A stretch of 64,000 nucleotides of DNA from Agarophyton chilense (taxonomy: Eukaryota > Rhodophyta > Florideophyceae > Gracilariales > Gracilariaceae): positions 992,001 through 1,056,000 of the forward strand of contig JARGXX010000138.1 of NCBI GenBank assembly GCA_030374765.1, read 5' to 3'. Below the pieces are notes generated by a model. It was not told the DNA's origin. It worked only from the letters and a program-made list of their open reading frames with translations, and did no database searches. The number at the start of each line of letters is the position of its first letter. Positions within the stretch are counted from its first letter, which is position 1. A program made the position numbers and the translations under genes. Positions 35,132 to 45,273 of this stretch are shown piece after piece.

Positions 35132-36650
35132 GGCAAAGGACCAGAAGTACAATCTATACTGACCTTTTGTAATGTTCATCAACTTCTTATCGTCCGTGAA
35201 ATGCACATTCGAAAAGGGTATTCAATAATGCTATAGCAATCTACTGATAAATGATCAGGACATCTTGTTCGAGCTCCCTCGCGAACTTGTCTAGCACTAC
35301 GTGCGACACTTATCGGAAACTGAGACGCCTATCCAGCTCGCTATCACATGAGGATCTCGAACTATCTTTCACTGCACTTCATTGTGCATTACTTGTGAAT
35401 ACTCGGGTAAACGAATAAAAACCAATTTTAATATCAGGACTAATTCGATTTGTTACTCGCGTTCAAAACGATGTGACATTTTAAAGGACCGCTCAGGTAC
35501 CAGCCCAGTACAATGCGAGAATGGCTGAGACTGTGCAGTTAATTTGAGTGCGAAGATTTTATCGTATCAACTGTCCATGCCGTTCTTCAGCGTTGTACTT
35601 AATTGCGCATAGTCCTGATATGTTCATGACGTATCAGAGCAAATTCTCGGCGGCCGCTCGGCGTCAAAAACAGAGCGGTGCGCACTGACATCATGAACGA
35701 GTACAAGATTGTAGATGAAACCTGCAAGGGTGTGCTGGAAGGTGAGAGGTTTGACAAGCAAGGGAGTAGACGAGCAATCGAGCAACGCGGCGTCAACAAG
35801 TCAACAATGTGAAACAAAGTCGTGACACAAGCATCATGCGCTGTGTCATCTTGGAGCATAATTTACTAAAAGAATATACTGAACGGTCCTGTGTGACGCG
35901 CTTGCTGTGCCATATGTACGAGGGGTGTTTCTGTGCACGTGTGACACTTGTACGTGTGGACGCTGTGTGCTTGAGACGTGGCAACATTGGGTGCATTCGG
36001 AAATCGCCAGATTGCCTGCTGGCCAATTAAGAGCCACTATATATTTGAGGTTCAGGATGGACCCTCCGAGGGCCCATCCAGCGCGCCAAACCGTCCACCA
36101 GATCGTTCTTCACAGCCAAACAAAGTCCTCAGATGCACTCAAGACTCAAAAGAGCTGCCGTAGCCTCCTCTGCGGCGGCTCAATCCACAGCTCTTCGCAT
36201 ATAGGTTCTACCCAAAAAGCGCCCTCAACGATCTAATTGCTCTCACATCGCTGCTCAGCACACTAAACACAGTTTGTATCATTCAAAATATGCAGAAAAG
36301 CACACATCATGGCAACAAATCCTACGGCATGAAACCGATAACGACTTGATCACTACGAAAAACTTTACACACAATATTGTTTTCAAGAAACATTACATTT
36401 TTTCACGCGACTTGACATAGCAATAACTACGGTAGTCCGTATCAAAGAACAAAATGTTGTCAGGGCAGAAACACACTCATACGATCAGTAAAATAAATAA
36501 GACTAGCACTTCACTTCTTCAAGTCCCGTTGCAAAGCATCTTAATTGTGTTCATTTTTTGAAATAGTGCTATAAACACTGAATGTTTGGATATAAAACGC
36601 GCTTAATGTCTTTCTCCTGTCTAAAAAGACAGAAAAAACTGTTCTTATCC
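35132..36650. other. Unassigned region downstream of the glycine-rich gene
   Basis: No recognisable protein or RNA. A TATA-like CTATATATTT (about 36037) lies upstream of an ATG (36057) with a 59-codon basic, Ser/His-rich frame that has no known motif. That pair could be a small gene or part of a solo LTR. Confidence 0.35.
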
Positions 36651-36656
36651 AGGTTT

Positions 36657-36687
36657 GATGGCTTTTTTATAACAATCAAAAGCCATC
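36657..36687. repeat. 10-bp inverted repeat hairpin
   Basis: GATGGCTTTT (36657-36666) and AAAAGCCATC (36678-36687) are perfect inverted copies around an 11-base loop. It lies just upstream of the DDE transposase relic and could be a remnant of a transposon end or a chance hairpin. Confidence 0.5.
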
Positions 36688-36699
36688 ATCGGCTTCGGT

Positions 36700-37270
36700 A
36701 GAAAAAAAGGCGGGTTTGTGCCTCTAATGGTATTTTGGGTGTCACTGATGGAAGACAGTTCAAATGCCAGTATCATGGAGACGCAAACCTGCAGAGTATG
36801 TACTTTAAAGGCTGTATTCAACAAGAAGAATTCTCAAACTGGTTCGTTTTTAACGTTAACGGAGAGATCATACATGCGGCCATAGTTTTTCTTGGCTGTT
36901 GGAATAACATAAAACTGGCGGTTTCTCTGGATTGTACAATAGAACACTAGTGGATGGTGTAAAGCCGCGTCATCTGGCACTTTGGAGAGATTTTGTGTTT
37001 TTCAACAAAAAAAACTTGAACAAACGGAAACATCGTAAAATCAAGAAAGACAAATGAGACTAATGACACCCCAGAGTCAAGAGAACTTGCCACCAATGAC
37101 ATCATATTGCAGCAAATTATGCCGAGTGAACGGAAAAGTTGGCAATGTTTTAATCCAGAGCCTGCGTAGGGATTATTATTTCCAAAGACTTGACAAAAAA
37201 TTGACGCCTCTGCGATTGATCGACCAAAAATTTACTCCACCTCCTCGTAGTGTCGACTGGGCAGCGTAAG
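36700..37270 (+). pseudogene. DDE_Tnp_4-like (PIF/Harbinger-type) transposase relic
   Basis: A plus-strand frame from about 36718 to 36950 reads ILGVTDGRQFKCQ, then ANLQSMYFKGCIQQEEFSNW, FVFNVNGEIIHAAIVFLG and CWNNIKLAVSL. This matches the order in DDE-superfamily endonucleases: a first catalytic Asp in a V-x-DG motif, an N-x-Q-x-x-Y-NG-W block, an FVF-x-x-DG-x-I strand, and a PGSWHD-like box. In this copy the second catalytic Asp is replaced by Asn (CWNN) and the frame ends in a TAG at 36948-36950. A further 71-codon frame (37054-37269) may be its C-terminal part. No terminal inverted repeats were found. Dead copy. Confidence 0.55.
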
Positions 37271-38030
37271 CTGGCTAGCGGAGTCAGTAACGGAGCGATC
37301 CCTGTTGAAGAGGGAAGTGATCAAGCTTCCGTAGGCCACTGATCTTTGTTTTGATGGTGGGGTTTTTCAAAATTCTTTGGATTTGTCTCAATTTTCTGAA
37401 AAATTTAAATTATCGGTGTTTCAAGACCAGGCGTTGCCTTTTGTTGGTGTACATTAATTTATAAAGACTATATTAGACAAAATACAAAGCTTAAGTGAGT
37501 TATTGTATGGGCTGTTGTCCAATGGGCTTTACTGGCGTTGCTTGTGTTAGAGTCCGGAAACGGAATTATGTAAAGACTTTTTTTGATTGAGTGACCAGGG
37601 GTTTTCCAACGTGCTTAAGATTATTTTTAGTGCAATCTGGGAGGTTGCGTGAAGTTTGTATCTGGCTGATGGTTCTTCATGCTTTTAAATCGAGTATTAT
37701 AAGGGTTTTTGAAGTTGCATATCAAAATTAACGGTTTTTTGCGAAATTTGTGTTTAGTTTTTAAAGAGTTTTCTGAAAAACAATTATCCAAATTTTCTGT
37801 ACCATGCGCCTTTCGTAATGACGCAAAACAGGGGTGCTTAAAGCACCAAGGTCTGTCCAGTAGTAACTGTGGGTAGTATTGTAGAGGCACGATTTTTAAG
37901 AACCTGGCGGATACGAGGCGCAGACCTAGTTTCACTTGTATAGGGGTCGAATGACGGTTGGATCTATTTAGGTCGCGCGCTCAGCCAGGGGTAGCCTTTC
38001 TAAAAGCGCAAGCCTGCATTACGGGTTAAA
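37271..38030. other. Unassigned stretch before the DIRS-like element
   Basis: T-rich sequence without a recognisable gene. It may contain the left terminal repeat of the following DIRS-like element, but no matching second copy was seen in the window. Confidence 0.35.
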
Positions 38031-41000
38031 GTTGTTCCGAGGACGGAATCGTTTGACCGTTCTAAGATCTTATGGACCTACTACAAATAAAAATTTAAAC
38101 TGCAGGGCTCTCGGGCGGAAAATTGAGGGTATGGGGGAAGATGCCTTGGGCATCGTAAGAGAAGCTTCTCGGGGTAGGCTTTTAGTTTACCTTGGAGAAA
38201 ATTCACAGAGCAAAAATTCTCTCCTTCGTGTAATTAGAAATGATATTCCGGGGATCCCTAAAAAGGGGGAGACGGACGTCTTAATCCATAGCATTTAAGA
38301 TAAAATATACCCATTAAGTGTCGGAGAGAGTGCGTCTAAAGCGGGGTCTTCTAAGAGAATAGCGAGTACTCGGGTTATAACCTTCTCGGATCAAAAACCT
38401 CGAGGGCGTTCTAAACGCGTGATAGGAGGCAAATAGGAGAAATCCTCGAGTGAATACGAGTTCGAGTCCGCTCCGAATTTCGACTCTGAGGAAGAGGCTA
38501 CTACGCGCCCCAATGAAATGCAGAAATTTTTTTCTTTCATGGAGGGGTCGGAGACGACGCAGAAACCCATGACTAAAGACATCAAGGAATTGAAGGAGTC
38601 GCTGAAGAGCACAAAAAAGAATTCAAAGGGGGAGGATTTTCTTGTCGACATCAGACAGGCGATGGAAGGGGTTGTTGTCGATTCCGGCAATGACTCTGGC
38701 TCAAAGTCCGTCGATAAATATGAAAGAATTTCGAGCCTCGCGAAGAAGGCTTTGAATTCGAAGCGACAGAAGGCGAACAAGAAAATCTGGGTTGCCTCGC
38801 TAGCAAACCGTTTCCTGAACAATATGTTTCGGTTGACAGTCTTGAAAGGGAAGATATGCTCCGCAAGGCCCGGACGAATTAACCGACGGTCTCTGCGTGG
38901 GTTGAACCTCGTCATTTGACTGGCATTCGAAACTGCCGGGAAGCTGCAACACTACCGCGGGTTTTTGACTGCCTCTTCAGCTTGTTGGGCGTTGTGTGCG
39001 CTAAAAATGAGTTGGCGGTGGAGTTGGCAATTCTTGGGTTGACGGCAATGACAATGGTTGATAAGACTGGAAAATGGGAAGCGGCCAGAGAACTCGAAAA
39101 GGAGCACGGAGATTTTATAAGAGAGTCAATGAAGCGAAAGCTTCACAATTCGGCGAAACTTCGTAAGGAGTTTATGAAGAATAAGTCTGCCTTGCACAAG
39201 CAAGGAGACGGGAACGAAAATTAATATAAAAACAAGGACAACAACAACGGAAATTTTTAATTCGATGGGCATGCTGGACGTGCTTGTTATTTCAGGGGCG
39301 TCTGATACACTGGACGCGGATAAAAAGAAAGCAAGCGCACGAGAACGACATAATTGGAGACGCAAGAAGAACTCAAAGTATACTTGAGGGACTTCGAAGT
39401 GGGCTTATTTGCTTGTATGCCGGGCATTTCCACCCCGTTCTACCGGTACAAGAGAGAAACGCTGTCCAAAGCCTGGCGAGCAATATCTTGCAAGGCATCA
39501 AGGAGGACCGATTTCGCCGAAATTATTTCGTCGCGGAGCAGTCCGTAGGAGAGGTGGATTCTACGTTCGAATACAGTGACCCACATCAATGGGTCTGGCT
39601 GAATCCGGACCGAGTGTCATTGCCAGAAAATGGTCTGGCAGCCTCGGCTGGTATTATCCCATTACCATCAGGGATTATACAGCTACTATATATGACTAGA
39701 AACACTATCAGAGAAGATGAAGATGTGAAGTGTGCTAAGAAGCCGTTTTGTGGAGTGAAGGCGAAAAAATACAGTGCACTGAGTAGGAAGCTCTTGGAAA
39801 GCGGGTTAGTAGATATGAGGGAAAGAAAACCGAAAGTTGTGAATGGTGTTTTTGCGGTCCCAAAAAAGAGGGAAAACAAAGGCTCATAATCAACGCCCGG
39901 AACGATAATCTTCAGTTTATTGACCCTCCAAAGATCGAGCTTCCTAACCCAAGACATCTAGCGAGATTACACGTCCCGGCGGGACGAACGCTTTATGTTG
40001 GAAAGTCAGACATGGACAACCAATATCATCAAATGAGACTACCAGGATGGATGAACACTTTTTCGGTTTGCCACCAATCGATGTCGAACGAAAAAAATTA
40101 TTCCCCGTCATGCTTTCAATGCCCATGGGGTGGTAACACTCTGTCTTTGTGGCTCAGAAAATCCATTTAGAAATCTTAGCTCGCGCTCAGCTCTCTATTG
40201 AGGACTGGGTAGCGGATTCAATTTCCGTTGGCGAATAAAAACATAGAGCTTAGGTGAACGATTATTTTTTGTTTGGAACAAGCAAAGAAGTGTATGAAAG
40301 AAATCTGCCGGCCGTAATAAAGGAGTCTGAGCGAAGCTCTCTGCCTTCACAGGCGAAAAATGTATCATGGCCGGCCTGCGGAAGAAGGAAGTACAGAAGT
40401 CTTGGGAATTGAGGTCGGAAAAAATGGCATATTGATGCCAAAGCGGGTAAAAATGAGAACGCTGATAACAATTACTGAAAACGTACTGAAAAAGAAGATA
40501 TTGAAGGTGCAAGAAGTACAAATTATAGTTCGAAAATGGGCGTGGTTTATTCTCTTAAGGAGGCTGCTCTTTTCGGTTTTCGAAAGAATATATTCCATTA
40601 CGTCCTCGACCAAAGATTATGTTGGTGGCAACGTGGTTAGCCGGAAGGAGCTGGAATTAATTTTAAAACTATCACCGTTGATCCAGATTAGTATTTCTAC
40701 GCCGTTCAACAAAACAATCATTTGTACAGACGCAAGCTTAATAGGCAAAGGAGTAGTTTACATCGAATGCCGAGATCCTTCGAAAATTTGCGAGGGATCA
40801 GATCGGAATGAATGGATTGAAGAACAGGAGTGGAAATTTGCGATACGACATTGTTGGAAGAGAAAAACACCCGATACACATTCTAGAAGGCGAGGCAGTC
40901 ATTCTTGGTCTGCGTCGGCTCCTTCGAAATCGAAATAATTATCAAACACGGATAATTTTGTTTATTGATAACCAGTCGCTTCTGCAAGCTTTTCCAAAGG

Positions 41001-41217
41001 GACGTAGCAGCAAACGAAGCTTTAACCGGATCTGCAGACGCGTTGCCGCGTTGGTACTCGTTTGTGACTTGACAATGGATTATTTTAATGTCCCTAGCGG
41101 GAAAACTCCAGCCGATGAACCGCCAGGGGCTTTTTGATCTAGCTCACCTACGGGTAAAAGCGGCAACACTGCAAGGATACCGTAAGAACCTTGGTTTTTT
41201 CGTGGAGTGCCTGGCAC
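38031..41217 (+). mobile_element. DIRS-like element, left part (host of element C)
   Basis: Coding traces in order: basic, Lys-rich gag-like region (about 38030-39220), RT region (about 39290-40150) with NARNDNLQFIDPPKIELPNP and KSDMDNQYHQMRLP, RNase H (about 40700-41135) with TIICTDASLIGKGVVY, LEGEAVILGLRRLL, LFIDNQSLLQAFPKG and VPSGKTPADEPPGAF, then the beginning of a recombinase-like region. The RNase H end and the following region are of DIRS type. Element C splits it at 41217/41218; the rest resumes at 53013. Fossil with several breaks. The part from 38922 onward is duplicated inverted at 55700-57996. Confidence 0.65.
41213..41217 (+). repeat. Target site duplication GGCAC, left copy (element C)
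   Basis: GGCAC precedes the 5' LTR (41213-41217) and follows the 3' LTR (53013-53017). A 5-bp duplication is normal for Ty3/gypsy integrases. The DNA on both outer sides belongs to the same DIRS-like element, which confirms a simple insertion. Confidence 0.9.
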
Positions 41218-42140
41218 TGTAGAGCAACGCCCAGTTAGGGGATACTTGAAGATGCAACTCATAGAATGAGGGTTGAACCCTCCGAGGGTTATGACTATGA
41301 TCCCCTCTAAGGTGTGCTGAGGTGGCACGGTTTTCTGGTTAGAGTTCGCCTGTGAAGAAAAGATTCGGATGGCCCATGGTTGGATTGGCCCCGTGGTACA
41401 CGTGGCTTAATTTCGGCACCGATTTTCGGATATTTGTTAGAACGTTGGACTTTTGGGCTCTGACAGTGGGATCTCCACGTGTATGGCCCTGAGCAGGTGT
41501 GCACTGCTGTAATTAGTAGAGTTTAGTTAGCGGGCCCTACTTAGGGAGACGAGATCTCACAGTCCGAAGCTCAGAGTAAATGGGAACCAAGGTTGGTCTT
41601 CGATACCTTTAGAGGTTCTTCGTCGCCATCGTTTCGGCCTTACAACCCGGAACGGGCTCTGGTTAGCAACGCCTGCGTAGGGACACGACTCCACTTGGAG
41701 AGTGCCCACGTTTGGGTTCCGTTCAACCACCCCCTTGGGACCGCTCAGACGACCTGCGTGCACGATACCCCGTGGGGGTTCTGCTTACTTGTTGCGTGCT
41801 TTTTTTGTTTCCTTTCGAGGAAAGGTTTTCGCCCCTGTCTTGGGTTTCTTTTGTTGTTTCGCCCCTTTTCTGGTTCTCGGGTCCGGTGCCTGTTAGTTCC
41901 CGACCCTCGCCCCGTTTTTCCTCTTCGCCGGATTTTCCCCCATTCTTTGGGATACCCATACCCATTCCCGACCCAACGGTTTCTACCCCTCACCTCTGTC
42001 GGTACTGCCGGAATCCCCCTTGGGAGTTACACCCCACACTACGGGTGGAACGGAGGGCTCTGTCTCTGAGTCTGCCTCCCCCAGGGAGCAAGGCTTCGAA
42101 CACCTTGAGAGCACTTCCCGTCGCCGGGTTTTGCTCCACA
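41218..42140 (+). repeat. Element C 5' LTR
   Basis: It begins TGTAGAGCAACGCC and ends TTTTGCTCCACA, 923 bp. It is shared with the 3' LTR (52090-53012) and with an inverted third copy (54777-55699). Open frames up to about 160 codons exist on both strands, but they reflect base composition and do not resemble proteins. Promoter and polyadenylation sites were not pinned down. Confidence 0.95.
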
Positions 42141-42142
42141 AG

Positions 42143-42158
42143 TGGTCTCCCGACTTAG
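42143..42158 (+). promoter_or_regulatory. Primer-binding site, probably for tRNA-Tyr
   Basis: Two bases after the LTR, TGGTCTCCCGACTTAG is complementary to a tRNA 3' end reading CTAAGTCGGGAGACCA. That tRNA would have a C1-G72 pair and A73, the arrangement of eukaryotic tRNA-Tyr. The Tyr assignment is inference, as no such tRNA gene is in the window. Confidence 0.55.
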
Positions 42159-42367
42159 AATCCGTTCTCGGACTTTTGGGTTGGTCATCCACGTGTTGGA
42201 ATATCTCTTGGAAGAGGAGGCACCGTCGTGAAGATTTGTTGTAGTGGTCCCCTTTGGAAAGGGTGGAATTGGTTTTTGTTTTTGTTTTGTGTTACGTCAT
42301 CCGTTCTCCGGGAATCTCGTGATCGAATTTCATCGTTACCCCGAATCGTCGGTGTCGTGGCTGCAGC

Positions 42368-44398
42368 ATGTCGCCGATTACCCGTGGTTCCAGGACTGGA
42401 TCGAACCGTCAAGCGAATTCAGTGCCCCCGGCCCCGCCTAGGTCGAGGAGCTCGATTCCCGAAGATCGGAACGATTCCGGTATCGATCAGGACACTCGGA
42501 GAGCACCCTCAGTGATTTCAGGTCCTCGAGAGGTCGTGGCTGTGGGCCCAGCTCCAGTGGTGGAGACCCCCTCAGCAGCACCCCGAAGTCGGGCCGACCC
42601 TGAATTACAGCGCCTGGAGACTCGAATCGATATCGCCAACCCGGCTCACGTCGAGCTCCTTCAGGAGGTTACTACCCTCCGCCGCAAGGTGGAGGACGCC
42701 CCGGTGCGGGGAATCGCCGATGATCTTCGTACCCTGAGGAGGGATGTGAACTCCCTTTTGGAAAGCTTTGGTACCCCTGGGGTCTTTATCCAGGAGTACC
42801 GGAGCCTCGTGGAGGAACACCGCGTGCGAGCGGGACGCTTCCGGGCTTGGCTGGACACCCTCGAGGCCATTATCCGTATGGACGGAGACACAGAAGCCTC
42901 GAAGGATAAACCCGACGTTTCGGAAGACGAAGAACACCGCTCCGCTAAACGGGACCGCTGCAAGTCCAAGAAGAGGGTTCACCTCCAAGAGGATTTATCG
43001 GATTCCGATCCCAATCGCTCGTCATCGAGTTCGTCCTCCGAATCTTCGGATAGTGAAGATGGACGCCGGTCATCCCAGGCGACTCGGTCGAAGGCTACTT
43101 ACACCTCTCAAGGGGCAATCCGTATCCGGAAGAAGGGTAGGAAACACCTTGGATTAAGGGAGCTGAAGCCGACGAATCCTCTCTATCGGAAGCTGCTATC
43201 GTACCGCTATTACCGGTTGGATAACCCTTCGGGAGATCGAACATCCCACGGAACGGGTAAGGTCAAGGATTACTTCAAAAGGCTGAGCATCACCCTACAG
43301 AAGAGGGAGTTCACAGGAACAGACCCAATTCTGGTGCTCGATTTCCTTGCGAGGTTCGTCCAGGAGGCTGACATCCTCGGTATGAGTGAAGCGCAAGCGT
43401 ATCTTGCATTACCCTATTTCTTAAAGGGGATGGCTGAATACCAGTTCAGCTCCATCCGTGGATCATCTCGAGCCTCGGAAGGGGGAGTCACGTGCTGGCC
43501 CGAAGCGGTGCAGTGCCTCTTGAGGTCATACGCTACTGGAAATGCGATTCAGGAAGCAATCCTTGCATTAAGGGATACGCGGCAGAAGCCGATGGAATCC
43601 GAAACGGTGTATTCAACTCGCTTGAATAAAGCGTTTCACCGATGCGGGAATGTATTCCCCGCCTACGAGAGATGCACCATGTTTGTGGATGGTTTGGACC
43701 CCTCGATAAGGGCATTGGTGGCCCGACATCGGGAAGAGAAGCGCAAGCTGACCTACTTGGAACTGGTTCAGTACGCCCAGACTGAGGGGGATACTCTCCG
43801 TGCCCGGCAGAACCGAAAGAGTCGGCCGACACGTGCACTCCTCGCCGATGGAGGTAACTCGTCTTTGTCACTCGCAGGAGGCCCTGCCCCTGTGGGGGTC
43901 AATGATAACATTCACTTCATGGGAAGTAACCCCGAATCTATGGGTACGTCTGAGTTGCCGTCGACATCCGCTCCGACTACGGATGAAGACCCTGCGCTCT
44001 ATACCCAAGGACGGAGGGTGCCAGCCGCATCGCTACCTTTTGCGAATACCGCTGCTCGGTTCTCTCGCCCCGGATGGAGGGATACAGCACCACGTCGCGT
44101 GGATTCACGACCACAACCGAGCCCGGCAGAGCTGATTTGCTATTTATGTTACCTCCGTGGTCACAAAGCACCAGACTGCACATTTCCCCTGCGGGAGGGT
44201 TCACGAATTATCGCACAGTACGAGACTCTGACCCCTGAGGAGAAAGCTGGAGTCCCGAGTAGGTCCTATGAGGAACAAAGGATACTCCGAGCTCATCTTG
44301 CTGACAGGGATACAGAACTTGTACCCGCGAACGGGGAACAACCGGTCCCCTTCGAGGCAGCTGCACCGAATTCGGTGGGGTCCGCTTCGAAAAACTAA
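42368..44398 (+). CDS. Element C gag
   Basis: A continuous 676-codon frame starting at ATG 42368. Residues 1-75 are Pro/Ser/Arg-rich and probably disordered. Residues 76-170 contain a coiled-coil-like segment (LLQEVTTLRRKVEDA). A charged stretch with an Ser/Asp run (about 215-240) follows, then a capsid-like region (about 295-490) with FLARFVQEADILGMSEAQAY and YLALPYFLKGMA. A CCHC zinc knuckle of spacing C-x2-C-x4-H-x4-C (CYLCYLRGHKAPDC) sits near residue 590. In the family, gag assembles the particle and packages RNA. The protease follows in another frame, as is common for gag-pol junctions that use programmed frameshifting. The first part is duplicated inverted at 53282-54549. Confidence 0.85.
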   Translation: MSPITRGSRTGSNRQANSVPPAPPRSRSSIPEDRNDSGIDQDTRRAPSVISGPREVVAVGPAPVVETPSAAPRSRADPELQRLETRIDIANPAHVELLQEVTTLRRKVEDAPVRGIADDLRTLRRDVNSLLESFGTPGVFIQEYRSLVEEHRVRAGRFRAWLDTLEAIIRMDGDTEASKDKPDVSEDEEHRSAKRDRCKSKKRVHLQEDLSDSDPNRSSSSSSSESSDSEDGRRSSQATRSKATYTSQGAIRIRKKGRKHLGLRELKPTNPLYRKLLSYRYYRLDNPSGDRTSHGTGKVKDYFKRLSITLQKREFTGTDPILVLDFLARFVQEADILGMSEAQAYLALPYFLKGMAEYQFSSIRGSSRASEGGVTCWPEAVQCLLRSYATGNAIQEAILALRDTRQKPMESETVYSTRLNKAFHRCGNVFPAYERCTMFVDGLDPSIRALVARHREEKRKLTYLELVQYAQTEGDTLRARQNRKSRPTRALLADGGNSSLSLAGGPAPVGVNDNIHFMGSNPESMGTSELPSTSAPTTDEDPALYTQGRRVPAASLPFANTAARFSRPGWRDTAPRRVDSRPQPSPAELICYLCYLRGHKAPDCTFPLREGSRIIAQYETLTPEEKAGVPSRSYEEQRILRAHLADRDTELVPANGEQPVPFEAAAPNSVGSASKN

Positions 44399-44400
44399 AC

Positions 44401-45258
44401 TTGGGAGTCTCCCCTGCGGGAGGGGCGTCTTCTAAGCCGGAGTTGAAGACGCCCGAGGCGCCCCAGCTTCGCTCCCCAGCTGTGACTATCCTTTCAAGGA
44501 GAACGGCTGACACCGACGTTAACTCGGGATACTTTAGTGTCCTCCGTCGCCCGTGGATACGGTCCCGTAATCTCCGTATTCCGGATCGAGTTATGGTAAT
44601 GGCCAAGCGGAATTATAAAGTATTCGCCGACTTCGGCCTGTCCAACCAGTTTATGGTTCGTCAAATATCTGTCCTGGATACAGGAGCCGCTCCTAACTTA
44701 GTTCATGTTGAATTGTTACCCCCGCTGCTCCGGGTTCAAGTTCGTACCGGTCCACGTTTGGATATCGCCGATGCGAACAACAACCCGCTACGGACACTGG
44801 GTACAATTTCCCTCATGGTGAGGTTAGGCTCTTATCTCGTTCAGCTAGAGTTTATTGTATGCAAGTCACTTGCAGCACCAGTCATACTGGGTTGTGACTT
44901 TTGCGACCGCTTCGTGGAAGCCATCCGTCCTCGGAATAGAACTGTGGAACTCGAAGACGGGTCTACGATCCCAATCGTTCGTAAACGCTTACAGGGAGCA
45001 GCGCGAACCCGCGTTCCTCTCCCTGTCGCGCAGGAATCTGTGAAGAAGGACCCGGTGTCTACACGGGTAAAGGTTGCGAAGTCAGTGGCTATCCCGCCAG
45101 AAATTCAGGTTTGGGTCACAGTTGTTACCAAGCGAATTGGTGTGCATGTGGTACAACCGAACCCGTCTCTGTATACGCGGCGTCAACTCGCCCTTTCGAA
45201 TGGGGTTGTCTCCGTGGAACCGGATAAACCTTTCAAGGTTTTGGTAGCCAACTTTTGA
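44401..45258 (+). pseudogene. Element C aspartic protease region
   Basis: A retropepsin-like core: SVLDTGAAPNLV (catalytic D-T-G, about codon 94), DIADANNNPLRTLG (flap region) and PVILGCDFCDRF. It is the start of the pol region, directly after gag. The family protease cuts the polyprotein into its mature parts. Confidence 0.85.
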
Positions 45259-45273
45259 AAGACAACGCAGCAT

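Larger units (their letters stand above)
38922..43635 (+). repeat. Left arm of a 4.7-kb inverted duplication
   Basis: This block reappears in inverted orientation at 53282-57996. It covers DIRS-like sequence, the GGCAC target copy, the complete 5' LTR of element C, its leader and the first two thirds of gag. By eye the arms differ at well under 2 percent of positions and by at most a base or so in length. The outer breakpoint lies at GGCATTCG (38922) and the inner one at GCGTT (43635). The spacer between the arms is about 9.65 kb. Confidence 0.95.

Noticed and set aside
34238-35206. Long open frame (322 codons) on the minus strand opposite the glycine-rich gene
   Set aside because: Glycine codons (GGN) read NCC on the other strand and rarely give stops; the Ala/Thr/Ser-rich product has no start context or motif. 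It is a shadow of the plus-strand gene.
41557-42192. Open frames of up to about 160 codons on both strands in the element C LTRs (also at 52429-53112 and 54724-55360)
   Set aside because: They overlap on both strands within a non-coding repeat and match no protein. They are repeated only because the LTR is repeated.
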